DNA of 11,434 nucleotides from Flavobacterium psychrophilum (GTDB lineage Bacteria; Bacteroidota; Bacteroidia; Flavobacteriales; Flavobacteriaceae). Position numbers and translations under genes: made by a program. The stretch covers positions 1 to 11,434 of the forward strand of contig CAMCTL010000117.1 in assembly GCA_945878515.1 (NCBI GenBank). The letters are read 5' to 3'. Every line of letters begins with the position of its first letter. Positions within the stretch are counted from its first letter, which is position 1. The notes under the pieces are model-generated. The model did no database searches. It was given only the letters and a program-made list of their open reading frames with translations, and had not been told where the DNA came from. This document shows positions 1-6,407 of this stretch, in pieces.

Positions 1-713
1 GCTCTGTACAACAAAACGTGCAATGGCATGGATGGCAACCATTCTTCACCACGAATCACGTGTGAGGTTTGCATTAAATGATCATCGACAATATTCGCTA
101 AATGATACGTTGGCATTCCGTCACTTTTGAACAATACTTTGTCGTCCAAAAGATTGGTTTCAAATTTTACTTCGCCACGAATAATGTCTTGCAAATGCAA
201 AGTTTCATCAACCGGTGTTTTAAAACGGATTACATAATCTTGTCCAGCGGCAATTCTTTTAGCCGTTTCTGTTTCCGAGATTACCAAAGATGTATCTAGT
301 TTTTCGCGATTATGCCAATTATAAATAAATGTTTTCCCTTGTTCTTCGTGTTGTTTTCTATGTAAATCTAATGCTTCAGCGGTATCAAAAGCATAATAGG
401 CATTTCCGGAATTAATTAATTCGTCGGCATATTGTTTGTATAAATGTTTTCTTTCGGATTGTTTGTAAGGACCAAATTTTTCATTCTTCCCAATGGTTTC
501 ATCTGGAGCAATTCCCAACCATTGCAAGGCTTCCATAATATATTCTTCGGCACCAGGAACAAAACGATTTTGGTCTGTGTCTTCAATTCGAAGAAAGAAT
601 GTTCCACCATTTTTCTTGGCAAATAAATAATTGAATAGGGCAGTACGCACGCCGCCAATATGCAAAGGTCCGGTTGGACTAGGTGCAAAACGCACTCTAA
701 TTGGGTTTGACAT
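1..713 (-). CDS. gltX: Glutamate--tRNA ligase (GluRS), N-terminal part, cut by window edge
   Basis: This gene charges tRNA-Glu with glutamate in the cytoplasm. Reading the minus strand from the ATG at 713-711 gives 237 complete codons without a stop before the edge, about half of a GluRS of roughly 500 residues. The class I Rossmann core is clear: [14 protein letters not shown] at residues 8-21 carries the HIGH-type motif (HIGG), followed by [18 protein letters not shown] and, near the edge, DDHLM and [11 protein letters not shown]. The KMSKS loop and the anticodon-binding domain lie outside the window. The start is fixed by [15 protein letters not shown], a normal GluRS N-terminus, with a stop (TAG of the opposite reading) and AT-rich leader just upstream. 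It is transcribed divergently from the toxin-antitoxin pair. GlnRS is unlikely because the motif order fits the bacterial GluRS type. Confidence 0.96.
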   Translation of the reverse strand, partial: MSNPIRVRFAPSPTGPLHIGGVRTALFNYLFAKKNGGTFFLRIEDTDQNRFVPGAEEYIMEALQWLGIAPDETIGKNEKFGPYKQSERKHLYKQYADELINSGNAYYAFDTAEALDLHRKQHEEQGKTFIYNWHNREKLDTSLVISETETAKRIAAGQDYVIRFKTPVDETLHLQDIIRGEVKFETNLLDDKVLFKSDGMPTYHLANIVDDHLMQTSHVIRGEEWLPSMPLHVLLYR

Positions 714-740
714 TTTATAGATTATTTTAATTCAAATTAA

Positions 741-759
741 CACTGAGCTTCTCGAAGTG
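741..759 (-). repeat. REP-like imperfect palindrome in the gltX leader
   Basis: CACTGAGCTTCTCGAAGTG folds with CACT/AGTG and GAG/CTC stems, a CTT loop and a 2-nt bulge. It resembles the dispersed CTTCGACAAGCTCAG-type palindromes common between genes in Bacteroidetes (from memory, not searched). If the predicted gltX start near 760 is right, this hairpin forms the very 5' end of the mRNA and could affect its stability. It is not followed by a U-tract, so it is not a terminator. Confidence 0.5.
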
Positions 760-764
760 TGGTG

Positions 765-772
765 CAAAGATA
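765..772 (-). promoter_or_regulatory. -7 box of the gltX promoter (TATCTTTG)
   Basis: On the minus strand the sequence TATCTTTG is a perfect match to the Bacteroidetes/Flavobacterium -7 consensus TAnnTTTG. It would start transcription near 759-761, giving a leader of about 46 nt for gltX. No TTG is visible about 19 nt upstream; that stretch is filled by the heptamer array, which offers only TTC. The box is seen directly; promoter activity is inferred. Confidence 0.55.
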
Positions 773-773
773 A

Positions 774-808
774 TTAGAAGTTAGAAGTGGGAAGTTAGAA
801 GTTGGAAG
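774..808. repeat. Tandem heptamer array, five copies of TTAGAAG
   Basis: Five contiguous 7-bp units are readable: TTAGAAG, TTAGAAG, TGGGAAG, TTAGAAG and TTGGAAG. The array abuts the gltX -7 box on its upstream side and so occupies the -33 region and beyond. Copy-number slippage would alter DNA upstream of the box. Three of five units are identical and the others differ at one or two bases. Confidence 0.85.
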
Positions 809-879
809 TTTTTAGAGAATTAGTTATCCAATAGAACATTATTTTTAGTATTTTTACCTATAATTTATTTAATAGTATT

Positions 880-1098
880 ATGATACGAACCATTTTTACT
901 CCAAAGGAATCAAATTTGAATATTGCGATTCCTCATAATTATATTGGGAAAAAAATTGAGGTTTTGCTTTTTGCCGTGGATGAAATTTTGGAAGATAAAC
1001 CAAAAACACTCACAATGGCTGATTTTTGGAATACAATTTCTAATGAAACAGCTGAAAAATTACATTCTAATGTTGAAGATATGCGTGACGAATGGTAG
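880..1098 (+). CDS. Putative VapB-like antitoxin of a type II toxin-antitoxin pair
   Basis: A 72-residue acidic protein whose stop overlaps the start of the PIN-domain gene by 7 bp, the usual antitoxin-first order. The N-terminal half (residues 14-36, AIPHNYIGKKIEVLLFAVDEI with neighbours) looks like the short beta-strand pattern of small AbrB/Phd-like antitoxins but no family is assigned with certainty. The C-terminal half (MADFWNTISNETAEKLHSN, then VEDMRDEW) resembles the acidic helical tail by which Bacteroidetes antitoxins wrap the toxin. It should neutralise the VapC RNase and, as the complex, repress its own promoter. An 11-bp palindrome TAATAGTATTA (870-880) touches the start codon and is a possible operator; a weak -7-like TATTTTTA lies at 849-856. 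The role is inferred mainly from position and size. Confidence 0.75.
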   Translation: MIRTIFTPKESNLNIAIPHNYIGKKIEVLLFAVDEILEDKPKTLTMADFWNTISNETAEKLHSNVEDMRDEW

Positions 1099-1469
1099 AA
1101 AGATATTTAATTGATTCAAATGCTATAATTGATTTTTGTAATGGAAATTTACCAGAAAAAGGCAAGAATTTATTATTGAGTATCAAACCTGAAATTTCTA
1201 TAATTACTAATATTGAACTTTTTGCTTCCAATAATATTCCGGAAAATGAACTTATTTTGCTTAAAAAATTTGTTGCTTTTTCAAACGTTTTTCCAATAGA
1301 TAAAGATTTAATTGATTCTACTATTTCAATACGTTTGCTATACAGAATTAAACTTCCTGACGCGTTAATTGCCGGAACAGCAATTGTCAATGATTTAACT
1401 TTGATTACTAGAAACACAAAGGATTTTGCAAATATCGAAGGATTAAAGATTGTTAATCCTTATGTATAA
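1092..1469 (+). CDS. vapC: VapC-type PIN-domain ribonuclease toxin
   Basis: A 125-residue single-domain PIN protein. VapC toxins cut RNA, often initiator tRNA or rRNA, using Mg2+ held by a cluster of acidic residues. Those residues are visible in order: Asp8 in LIDSNAIIDF, Glu42 in TNIELFAS, Asp90 in KLPDALIAGTA, and Asp111 in TRNTKDFANI. Length and spacing are normal for VapC, so the toxin looks intact. The ATG lies inside the end of the antitoxin gene (7-bp overlap), implying translational coupling. The gene ends 2 bp before the stop codon of the convergent fic gene. The cellular RNA target cannot be read from the sequence. Confidence 0.9.
   Translation: MVERYLIDSNAIIDFCNGNLPEKGKNLLLSIKPEISIITNIELFASNNIPENELILLKKFVAFSNVFPIDKDLIDSTISIRLLYRIKLPDALIAGTAIVNDLTLITRNTKDFANIEGLKIVNPYV
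1438..1461. other. Perfect 9-bp inverted repeat at the vapC/fic convergent junction
   Basis: AAGGATTAA and TTAATCCTT flank the 6-nt loop AGATTG inside the last codons of vapC. It lacks a U-tract on either strand, so it is not a classical intrinsic terminator, but its place just before two convergent stops makes a role in 3'-end formation or stability plausible. The stem is AT-rich and weak. Confidence 0.5.
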
Positions 1470-1471
1470 AT

Positions 1472-2281
1472 TCACAACATCAATCTAAATCCCTTAAAAT
1501 CTTTTTTAATTTTTGAAAACGCTACAATGTCGTCATTCATTTTTTTGGAAAGGGTTTCAGTAATATAGTTTTTCACTAAATCAGGTTTCGATTTATAATA
1601 TTGTTCCACGAGCAAACTATTGTAATTTATATTTTCGTTGTCAAAAGAAAAGATGGGAAATCCTTCTTTCATCAATAAAAAATTGATTAAAAGTCGTCCA
1701 GTTCTTTTATTCCCATCCACAAAAGGTTGATGAATCCAAACTTCTTGAGCTAAGAAAACAGCTTTATCCAAAACTGAAGCGTCACTTTTATTGACATTTT
1801 CAATCAAGTTTTCCATATTTTTATGAACGTCTTTAGGTGAACTTAAAGGCATTATTTTTTCTTTTTCTACTCCGTTTTGTTTTATCGAAATCACATTTTG
1901 GCTAACTTTAAATTGATTTTGTAGTTGCCCTTTTTCCTTAGCATTGCTATAATAATCTTCATGCCAAAGACTTCCAATGGTCAGCCAGTTTAATTCCAGA
2001 ATAAAATTTATGGATAATTCTTCTTTGTTCTTTACCGCAAGAATCATTCTTTTCAAAGCTCGATACATTCCTTTTTGTTCTAGAATATCTGAGTTTCGGA
2101 TGTTAGTGCCAGAAATGGTGTCGCTCTTGAACAATTCGGTAGTTTGCAAAAGCGATAATTGGTTGCCTTCTAGGCGGTTTGTGGTGTAAACATATTCAAA
2201 TAATTGTGCTTGCTCTTCTTCCAATGATGGAATAACATTTAATGTTTTATACTCGTTCAGTAGTTCGATTAGTTTTTCCAT
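1472..2281 (-). CDS. fic: Fic-domain protein, class II-like with N-terminal inhibitory motif
   Basis: A 269-residue Fic protein. Fic enzymes usually transfer AMP from ATP to a Tyr, Ser or Thr of a target protein. The catalytic loop reads HQPFVDGNKRTGR (His184 to Arg196). It matches HxFx(D/E)GNxRxxR except for one extra residue between His and PF, and carries GNK in place of GNG. Residues 34-39, TNRLEG, fit the (S/T)xxxE(G/N) motif of the inhibitory helix whose Glu blocks ATP binding, placing it among self-inhibited class II Fic proteins. The region WHEDYYSNAKEKGQLQ (106-121) matches the segment before the flap. The C-terminal 60 residues are a short basic tail without a recognised domain. It converges with vapC, and its ATG lies 113 bp from the divergent DUF4175 start. 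AMPylation is inferred; the target is unknown. Confidence 0.9.
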   Translation of the reverse strand: MEKLIELLNEYKTLNVIPSLEEEQAQLFEYVYTTNRLEGNQLSLLQTTELFKSDTISGTNIRNSDILEQKGMYRALKRMILAVKNKEELSINFILELNWLTIGSLWHEDYYSNAKEKGQLQNQFKVSQNVISIKQNGVEKEKIMPLSSPKDVHKNMENLIENVNKSDASVLDKAVFLAQEVWIHQPFVDGNKRTGRLLINFLLMKEGFPIFSFDNENINYNSLLVEQYYKSKPDLVKNYITETLSKKMNDDIVAFSKIKKDFKGFRLML

Positions 2282-2302
2282 TTTGCTAATAATTAACTAA
2301 TG

Positions 2303-2310
2303 TAAAAATA
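2303..2310 (-). promoter_or_regulatory. Weak candidate -7 box for fic (TATTTTTA)
   Basis: Minus strand TATTTTTA matches TAnnTTTG except at the last base. A start near 2297 would leave a leader of about 15 nt before the fic ATG. No TTG was found at the expected -33 spacing, so this is tentative. Confidence 0.25.
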
Positions 2311-2339
2311 CACTTTTTTGGATTAATATATTTTTAACG

Positions 2340-2368
2340 TTGACTAAATCTAAAAATGTTTACTTTTA
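2340..2368 (+). promoter_or_regulatory. Candidate promoter of the DUF4175-ybeY operon
   Basis: TTG at 2340-2342 and TACTTTTA at 2361-2368 are separated by 18 nt. This fits the Flavobacterium -33 TTG / -7 TAnnTTTG layout with one mismatch (final A for G). Transcription would begin near 2374, about 20 nt before the TTG start codon. Confidence 0.5.
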
Positions 2369-2394
2369 GCGGTTATATAAACATTTAATTAATT

Positions 2395-5300
2395 TTGGAA
2401 CAGTCAAATTTCATTTATCAAAAGCTGGAACTTTTCATCAAGAAGTATTATACCAATGAACTGATTCGGGGAATGATTTTCTTTATTGGTTTAGGATTGT
2501 TGTATTTCTTGTTTACCCTTTTTGTAGAATATTTTCTTTGGCTCAAGCCAATTGGACGAACACTCTTGTTTTGGACTTTTATCGGTGTGGAACTTTTTCT
2601 GCTGTTCCGATTTATTTTGTTTCCCATTTTCAAATTGTTCAATCTTCAAAAAGGAATTAACTACAAAGATGCTTCTGCAATTATAGGAAGTCATTTTGCG
2701 GAAGTAAGTGACAAACTGACGAATTTCCTTCAGTTGTCAGATTCTGATTTGGAGCAGAATAAATCTGAATTATTGGTCGCTTCGATAGAACAGAAAGCCA
2801 GTTCGTTGCAGCCGATACCTTTTGGAAATGCAATTAATTTTAGTTCGAATCGAAAATATTTGCCTTTGGCGATTGTACCCATTTTGCTCTTTGTTTTCTT
2901 TTATGTTTCGGGAAACAGTAAAATCATTTCTCAAAGTTTAAATAGAGTAGTTCATTTTCAAGATCAGTTTTTGCCTCCAGCGCCCTTTGAGTTTGTATTA
3001 TTGAATAACAATTTACAAACTGAACAAAGCAAAGATTTTATTATTCGCATTAAGACCGAAGGAAAAATTGTTCCTGAGAACGCTATGATTTTTATTGGTG
3101 AAGAAAGCTATTTTATGGAATCTAGCAAAGCTGGCGAATTTCAGTATAGAATTGAAAAGCCTAAGTACAACGTATTGTTTCACGTGGAGGCGAACGCAGT
3201 TTCATCTTCTGATTATGAATTGAACGTTGTAACTGTTCCCTCGATTGCTAATTTTGAAATGCTTTTGAATTTCCCATCGTATTTGAAGAAGAGTGCTGAA
3301 ATTATTAATGGAAATGGAAACGCTATCGTTCCCGAAGGCACCAGAGTTACTTGGAGAATCAAAACTTTGGCAACCCAAAATATAGTTTGGAAAGATGTGG
3401 CTTCTAGTTTTCTTTTTGCCAAATCTAAAAATGATTTTACTTTATCTAAACAGATTGCTCAGAGTACAGAATACCAAATTTTCACTTCGAATGATAATGT
3501 AAAGAACTACGAGAAATTGAATTATCAAATTTCAGTTATTAAGGATCTGTTTCCAACTATTAATGTAAATAGTGCGCCAGACAGTCTTAAAGTTGATAGA
3601 AGCTATGTTTTAGGGCAAATATCAGACGATTATGGATTGTCTAAACTGCAAGTCGTTTTTTACCCTAAGAACAATCCTGGATTGATTAAACGTGGAACAA
3701 TTGCGGTGAAGTCAAATCTTTATGATCAGTTTGTGTTTGCGTTTCCAGGTTCGCTTCCGGTAGAACAAGGTATATTGTATGAGTATTATTTTGAGGTTTA
3801 TGATAACGATGCGATACATAATTTCAAAAGCACAAAGTCTTCTGTTTTCTCTAATCGAATTGCAACCGATGATGAGAAAGAAGACCAGCAATTCCAGCAG
3901 CAAAATGAAAGTATTAATGGTTTGGAAAAGTCATTAAAAAATCAAGACAAGCAAATTTCTGAAATTGATAAATTACAGAAGTCTGGAAAAGAAAAAGACA
4001 ATCTCGAGTTTAAAGACCAACAAAAGGTCAGTGATTTTATCAAACGTCAGAATCAGCAGGATAAAATGATGAAGGAGTTTGCTGAGAAAATGAAAGAGAA
4101 TTTGGATAAATCTAAAACTACGAAAACGGATGAATTCAAAGAAGAGTTGCAAAAACGGTTGGATAATGTTGATAAGGATTTGGAGAAAAACAAAGAATTA
4201 TTGAATGAATTAAAGGAGTTAAACGACAAAATCAGGCAAGAGGACTTGATGGAGAAGATGGATAAGTTCAAGCAAACTGCCAAAAATCAATCTAAAAGTT
4301 TAGAGCAATTGGTGGAACTAACTAAGAAGTACTACGTTCAGAAAAAAGCACAGCAGTTAAAAGAGAAACTACATAAATTGGCTGATAAGCAAGAAGACTT
4401 ATCAAATCGGGAGAAAGAGAATACGAAAGAGAACCAAGACGAAATCAACAAGGAATTTGACAAAATTCAAGAAGAATTAAAAGATTTGGAGAAAGAAAAC
4501 AAAGAGTTGAAGAAGCCTTTGGATATTCCAAATGACACAGTCGAACAAAAAAGTATTGACGATGATTTGAAGAAAGCTTCAGATGAATTGCAAAAAAATC
4601 AAAAGTCAACCGCTAAAGCAAAGCAAAAAAGTGCCGCTAAGAAAATGAAGCAGATGTCGCAGAAAATGGAAGAAGGAATGGAAGGTGGCGAAATGGAACA
4701 GTTGCAAGAAGACATTGCTATGTTGCGTCAAGTTTTGGATAATCTTTTGGCTTTTTCATTTTCACAAGAAGACCTAATGGCTAAGGTTAGAAGTGCAAAA
4801 GTTGGTTCACCATCATTTAACAAGAACCTTAAAATGCAGCAGGATTTGAAGCTTCAATTCAAACATATTGACGACAGTCTGTTTGCAATGTCTTTGCGCA
4901 ATCCAAAAATCAGTGAAAACATTACTAAAGAAATAGGAAATGCCCAATATAATTTGGATAAATCGTTAGAGACTTTGGCGGATGCACAAGTTCCAAAAGG
5001 AGTTTCCCATCAACAGTATATAATTGCATCTTCCAATAAGTTAGCTGATTTTTTAACTGATGTACTAAACAACATGCAGATGTCTATGTCTGGAATGGGA
5101 CAGGGAAAACCCAAGCCGGGTGAAGGAGACGGAATGCAATTGCCTGACATTATAAAAAAGCAAGAAAGTTTAGGGCAGAAGGTTAAAGACGGAATGAAGA
5201 AAGGTCCGAAACCTGGTGATGGAAAACAACCAGGTTCTGAAGGCGAGAAAGGCAAAGATGGAAATAAAAGCGGTAAACCTGGTGGTCAGTCCAATGGTGG

Positions 5301-5736
5301 AAATGGAGAAAATGGAGAACACGGAGAAGGCGATGCAAAAGCAATTATGCAAATTTACAAAGAGCAAAAGCAATTGCGTGAAGCATTACAAAACGAATTG
5401 AATAAGCAAGGAATTGGTGGTAGCGGACAAAGTGCTTTAGAGCAAATGAAGCAAATAGAGAAGCAATTACTAAACAAAGGTTTTAAGAATGAAACGCTAC
5501 AAAGAATATTGAATGTGAAGCAAGAATTACTAAAACTTAACACGGCTGTTCAGCAACAAGGGCAGGAAAATAAGCGTCAAGCAGAAACCAACAAAAAGGA
5601 GTTTTCTAATCAAGCTAAGCCGTTGCCGTCTGCATTATTGGATTATTTAAACAGTATCGAAATATTAAATAGACAATCCTTACCTTTGCGCTCCAATTTT
5701 AATCAAAAAGTCCAAGAATATTTCAGTAACAAATGA
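2395..5736 (+). CDS. DUF4175-family membrane-anchored coiled-coil protein, 1113 aa
   Basis: Very large Bacteroidetes protein of the DUF4175 type; no biochemical function is assigned. Three hydrophobic segments stand near the N-terminus: about residues 27-49, 57-77 and 155-173. The first two form a hairpin; the third is followed by a long probably exported region (about 175-500) rich in beta-strand patterns. From about 500 to 790 the protein is almost continuous Lys/Glu/Gln coiled coil (for example LEKSLKNQDKQISEIDKLQK), then Met/Gln-rich helices, then a Gly/Lys/Pro low-complexity linker at about 899-982, and a final helical part. The start is a TTG: it is the only in-frame start before the first membrane segment, the next Met being inside it (residue 27). 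The stop overlaps the ybeY start by 4 bp (ATGA), so the two are co-translated. A structural envelope role is only a guess. Confidence 0.88.
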   Translation: MEQSNFIYQKLELFIKKYYTNELIRGMIFFIGLGLLYFLFTLFVEYFLWLKPIGRTLLFWTFIGVELFLLFRFILFPIFKLFNLQKGINYKDASAIIGSHFAEVSDKLTNFLQLSDSDLEQNKSELLVASIEQKASSLQPIPFGNAINFSSNRKYLPLAIVPILLFVFFYVSGNSKIISQSLNRVVHFQDQFLPPAPFEFVLLNNNLQTEQSKDFIIRIKTEGKIVPENAMIFIGEESYFMESSKAGEFQYRIEKPKYNVLFHVEANAVSSSDYELNVVTVPSIANFEMLLNFPSYLKKSAEIINGNGNAIVPEGTRVTWRIKTLATQNIVWKDVASSFLFAKSKNDFTLSKQIAQSTEYQIFTSNDNVKNYEKLNYQISVIKDLFPTINVNSAPDSLKVDRSYVLGQISDDYGLSKLQVVFYPKNNPGLIKRGTIAVKSNLYDQFVFAFPGSLPVEQGILYEYYFEVYDNDAIHNFKSTKSSVFSNRIATDDEKEDQQFQQQNESINGLEKSLKNQDKQISEIDKLQKSGKEKDNLEFKDQQKVSDFIKRQNQQDKMMKEFAEKMKENLDKSKTTKTDEFKEELQKRLDNVDKDLEKNKELLNELKELNDKIRQEDLMEKMDKFKQTAKNQSKSLEQLVELTKKYYVQKKAQQLKEKLHKLADKQEDLSNREKENTKENQDEINKEFDKIQEELKDLEKENKELKKPLDIPNDTVEQKSIDDDLKKASDELQKNQKSTAKAKQKSAAKKMKQMSQKMEEGMEGGEMEQLQEDIAMLRQVLDNLLAFSFSQEDLMAKVRSAKVGSPSFNKNLKMQQDLKLQFKHIDDSLFAMSLRNPKISENITKEIGNAQYNLDKSLETLADAQVPKGVSHQQYIIASSNKLADFLTDVLNNMQMSMSGMGQGKPKPGEGDGMQLPDIIKKQESLGQKVKDGMKKGPKPGDGKQPGSEGEKGKDGNKSGKPGGQSNGGNGENGEHGEGDAKAIMQIYKEQKQLREALQNELNKQGIGGSGQSALEQMKQIEKQLLNKGFKNETLQRILNVKQELLKLNTAVQQQGQENKRQAETNKKEFSNQAKPLPSALLDYLNSIEILNRQSLPLRSNFNQKVQEYFSNK
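3176..3191. promoter_or_regulatory. Degenerate parS-like site inside the DUF4175 gene
   Basis: TGTTTCACGTGGAGGC shares the first 13 of 16 bases with the sites at 6133 and 6298 but loses the right-hand ACA. It lies in codons for LFHVEA, so the match may be coincidence of codon choice. Listed because real parS arrays often include weaker outlying sites. Confidence 0.25.
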
Positions 5737-6152
5737 TAGACTATAATTACGAAACCGATTTTACGCTAGACAACGAGCGCACCATTAGCTACTGGATTTC
5801 TAACGTAATTGCATCCGAAGGTAAGAAAGAAGGTGAGATAAATTACATTTTTTGTGATGACGAGTATTTGTTACAATTAAACCAAGAGCACTTGCAACAC
5901 GATTATTACACAGACATTATCAGTTTTGATTATACGATAGGCAACGAAATAAGTGGCGATATGTTTATTTCTATTGAAAGAGTGAAAGAGAACGCTGTTG
6001 ATTTCAACGTTGCTTTTGAGGATGAATTAAGGCGCGTTTTAGTGCACGGTGTTTTGCATTACTGTGGGTATAAAGATAAAACAGAAGAAGACGAGCTTGT
6101 AATGAGAAGTAAAGAAGACGAGAAATTAGCGATGTTTCACGTGGAACAATAG
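5733..6152 (+). CDS. ybeY: Endoribonuclease YbeY, rRNA maturation
   Basis: YbeY is a zinc metalloenzyme that processes the 16S rRNA 3' end and helps ribosome quality control. This 139-residue protein has the family hallmarks: TDIISFDY (residues 60-67, family T-D-V-L-S-F), GDMFIS (75-80) and the metal motif HGVLHYCGYKDKT (105-117). Two metal-binding His are present (105, 109). The third ligand, His in the classical HGxLHLxGYDH, is replaced by Asp115 in GYKDK, which I believe is a Bacteroidetes variant and not damage. The start overlaps the DUF4175 stop as ATGA, indicating translational coupling. The last codons (ATG TTT CAC GTG GAA CAA TAG) are simultaneously a parS site, giving the C-terminal tail MFHVEQ. 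Length is normal for the phylum. Confidence 0.95.
   Translation: MIDYNYETDFTLDNERTISYWISNVIASEGKKEGEINYIFCDDEYLLQLNQEHLQHDYYTDIISFDYTIGNEISGDMFISIERVKENAVDFNVAFEDELRRVLVHGVLHYCGYKDKTEEDELVMRSKEDEKLAMFHVEQ
6133..6148. promoter_or_regulatory. parS site 1, TGTTTCACGTGGAACA
   Basis: The reverse complement, TGTTCCACGTGAAACA, fits the Bacillus subtilis parS consensus TGTTNCACGTGAAACA exactly. It differs by one base from a perfect 16-bp palindrome. It lies wholly within the last codons of ybeY, ending in the Gln codon before the stop. ParB (Spo0J) should bind here and load onto DNA. Binding is inferred from the sequence match. Confidence 0.85.
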
Positions 6153-6189
6153 GGAATTTAGAGTTCAGTTTTTAGACTTTAGATTGTTG

Positions 6190-6197
6190 TAACTTTG
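6190..6197 (+). promoter_or_regulatory. Candidate -7 box for mnmG (TAACTTTG)
   Basis: TAACTTTG is a perfect TAnnTTTG match between parS sites 1 and 2. No good TTG lies about 19 nt upstream. A start near 6203 would give mnmG a leader of about 205 nt that contains parS sites 2 and 3 and two hairpins, and would make mnmG independent of ybeY. Confidence 0.4.
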
Positions 6198-6221
6198 AAT
6201 AAAGGTTTAGACCGGAATTAA

Positions 6222-6237
6222 TGTTTCACGTGAAACA
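6222..6237. promoter_or_regulatory. parS site 2, perfect palindrome TGTTTCACGTGAAACA
   Basis: A fully symmetric 16-bp copy of the bacterial parS consensus, in the ybeY-mnmG spacer. It is the best site of the cluster, 89 bp from site 1 and 76 bp from site 3 (start to start). A perfect 16-bp palindrome with a CACGTG core is not expected by chance in such AT-rich DNA. Confidence 0.92.
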
Positions 6238-6297
6238 TAAGTTGGGTATTTAAATTTTCAGCAACAAATCTAAAAATCACGCTCAAATCTAAAATGA

Positions 6298-6313
6298 TGT
6301 TTCACGTGGAACA
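6298..6313. promoter_or_regulatory. parS site 3, TGTTTCACGTGGAACA
   Basis: Identical in all 16 bases to site 1 and in the same orientation, but non-coding, 95 bp before the mnmG start codon. Identity between a coding and a non-coding copy argues that the DNA sequence itself is selected. Confidence 0.88.
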
Positions 6314-6336
6314 AATAAATTTAACAATGATTTGGG

Positions 6337-6386
6337 TTTTAGAGCGAATCTAAAATCTAACCCGTGCGTCAGCGAACTGGCGAAGC
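6337..6386 (+). other. Two hairpins in the mnmG leader
   Basis: First, TTTTAGA and TCTAAAA (6337-6355) form a 7-bp stem around GCGAA. Second, CGTCAG and CTGGCG (6367-6382) form a 6-bp stem with one G-T wobble around CGAA, inside a patch (6361-6386) that is strikingly GC-rich for this spacer and contains the direct repeat GCGAA(ctg)GCGAA. The patch looks REP-like. It ends 21 nt before the mnmG ATG. No U-tract follows, so neither is an obvious terminator. The rest of the 6153-6407 spacer holds parS sites 2 and 3 and scattered AATCTAAA words, but no gene. Confidence 0.45.
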
Positions 6387-6407
6387 AAATTTAAAATCTA
6401 TAATGGA

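Noticed and set aside
57..62. CACGTG core inside gltX
   Set aside because: The flanks (AAT and TGA) do not match the outer bases of parS.
416..688. Long reverse-strand open frame overlapping the gltX start
   Set aside because: It is in another frame of the minus strand to gltX; its protein has no family features while the gltX frame is unmistakable.
774..808. Possible CRISPR or direct-repeat array
   Set aside because: Units are 7 bp with no spacers; it is a simple tandem repeat.
824..832. DnaA-box-like TTATCCAAT
   Set aside because: It matches only 7 of 9 positions of TTATNCACA and is alone; no cluster, unwinding region or dnaA gene is seen, so no origin is called.
4053..5543. Several Ser/Phe/Cys-rich reverse-strand open frames within the DUF4175 gene
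   Set aside because: They are antisense shadows of the Lys/Glu/Gln-rich coiled-coil codons, without starts or motifs of their own.
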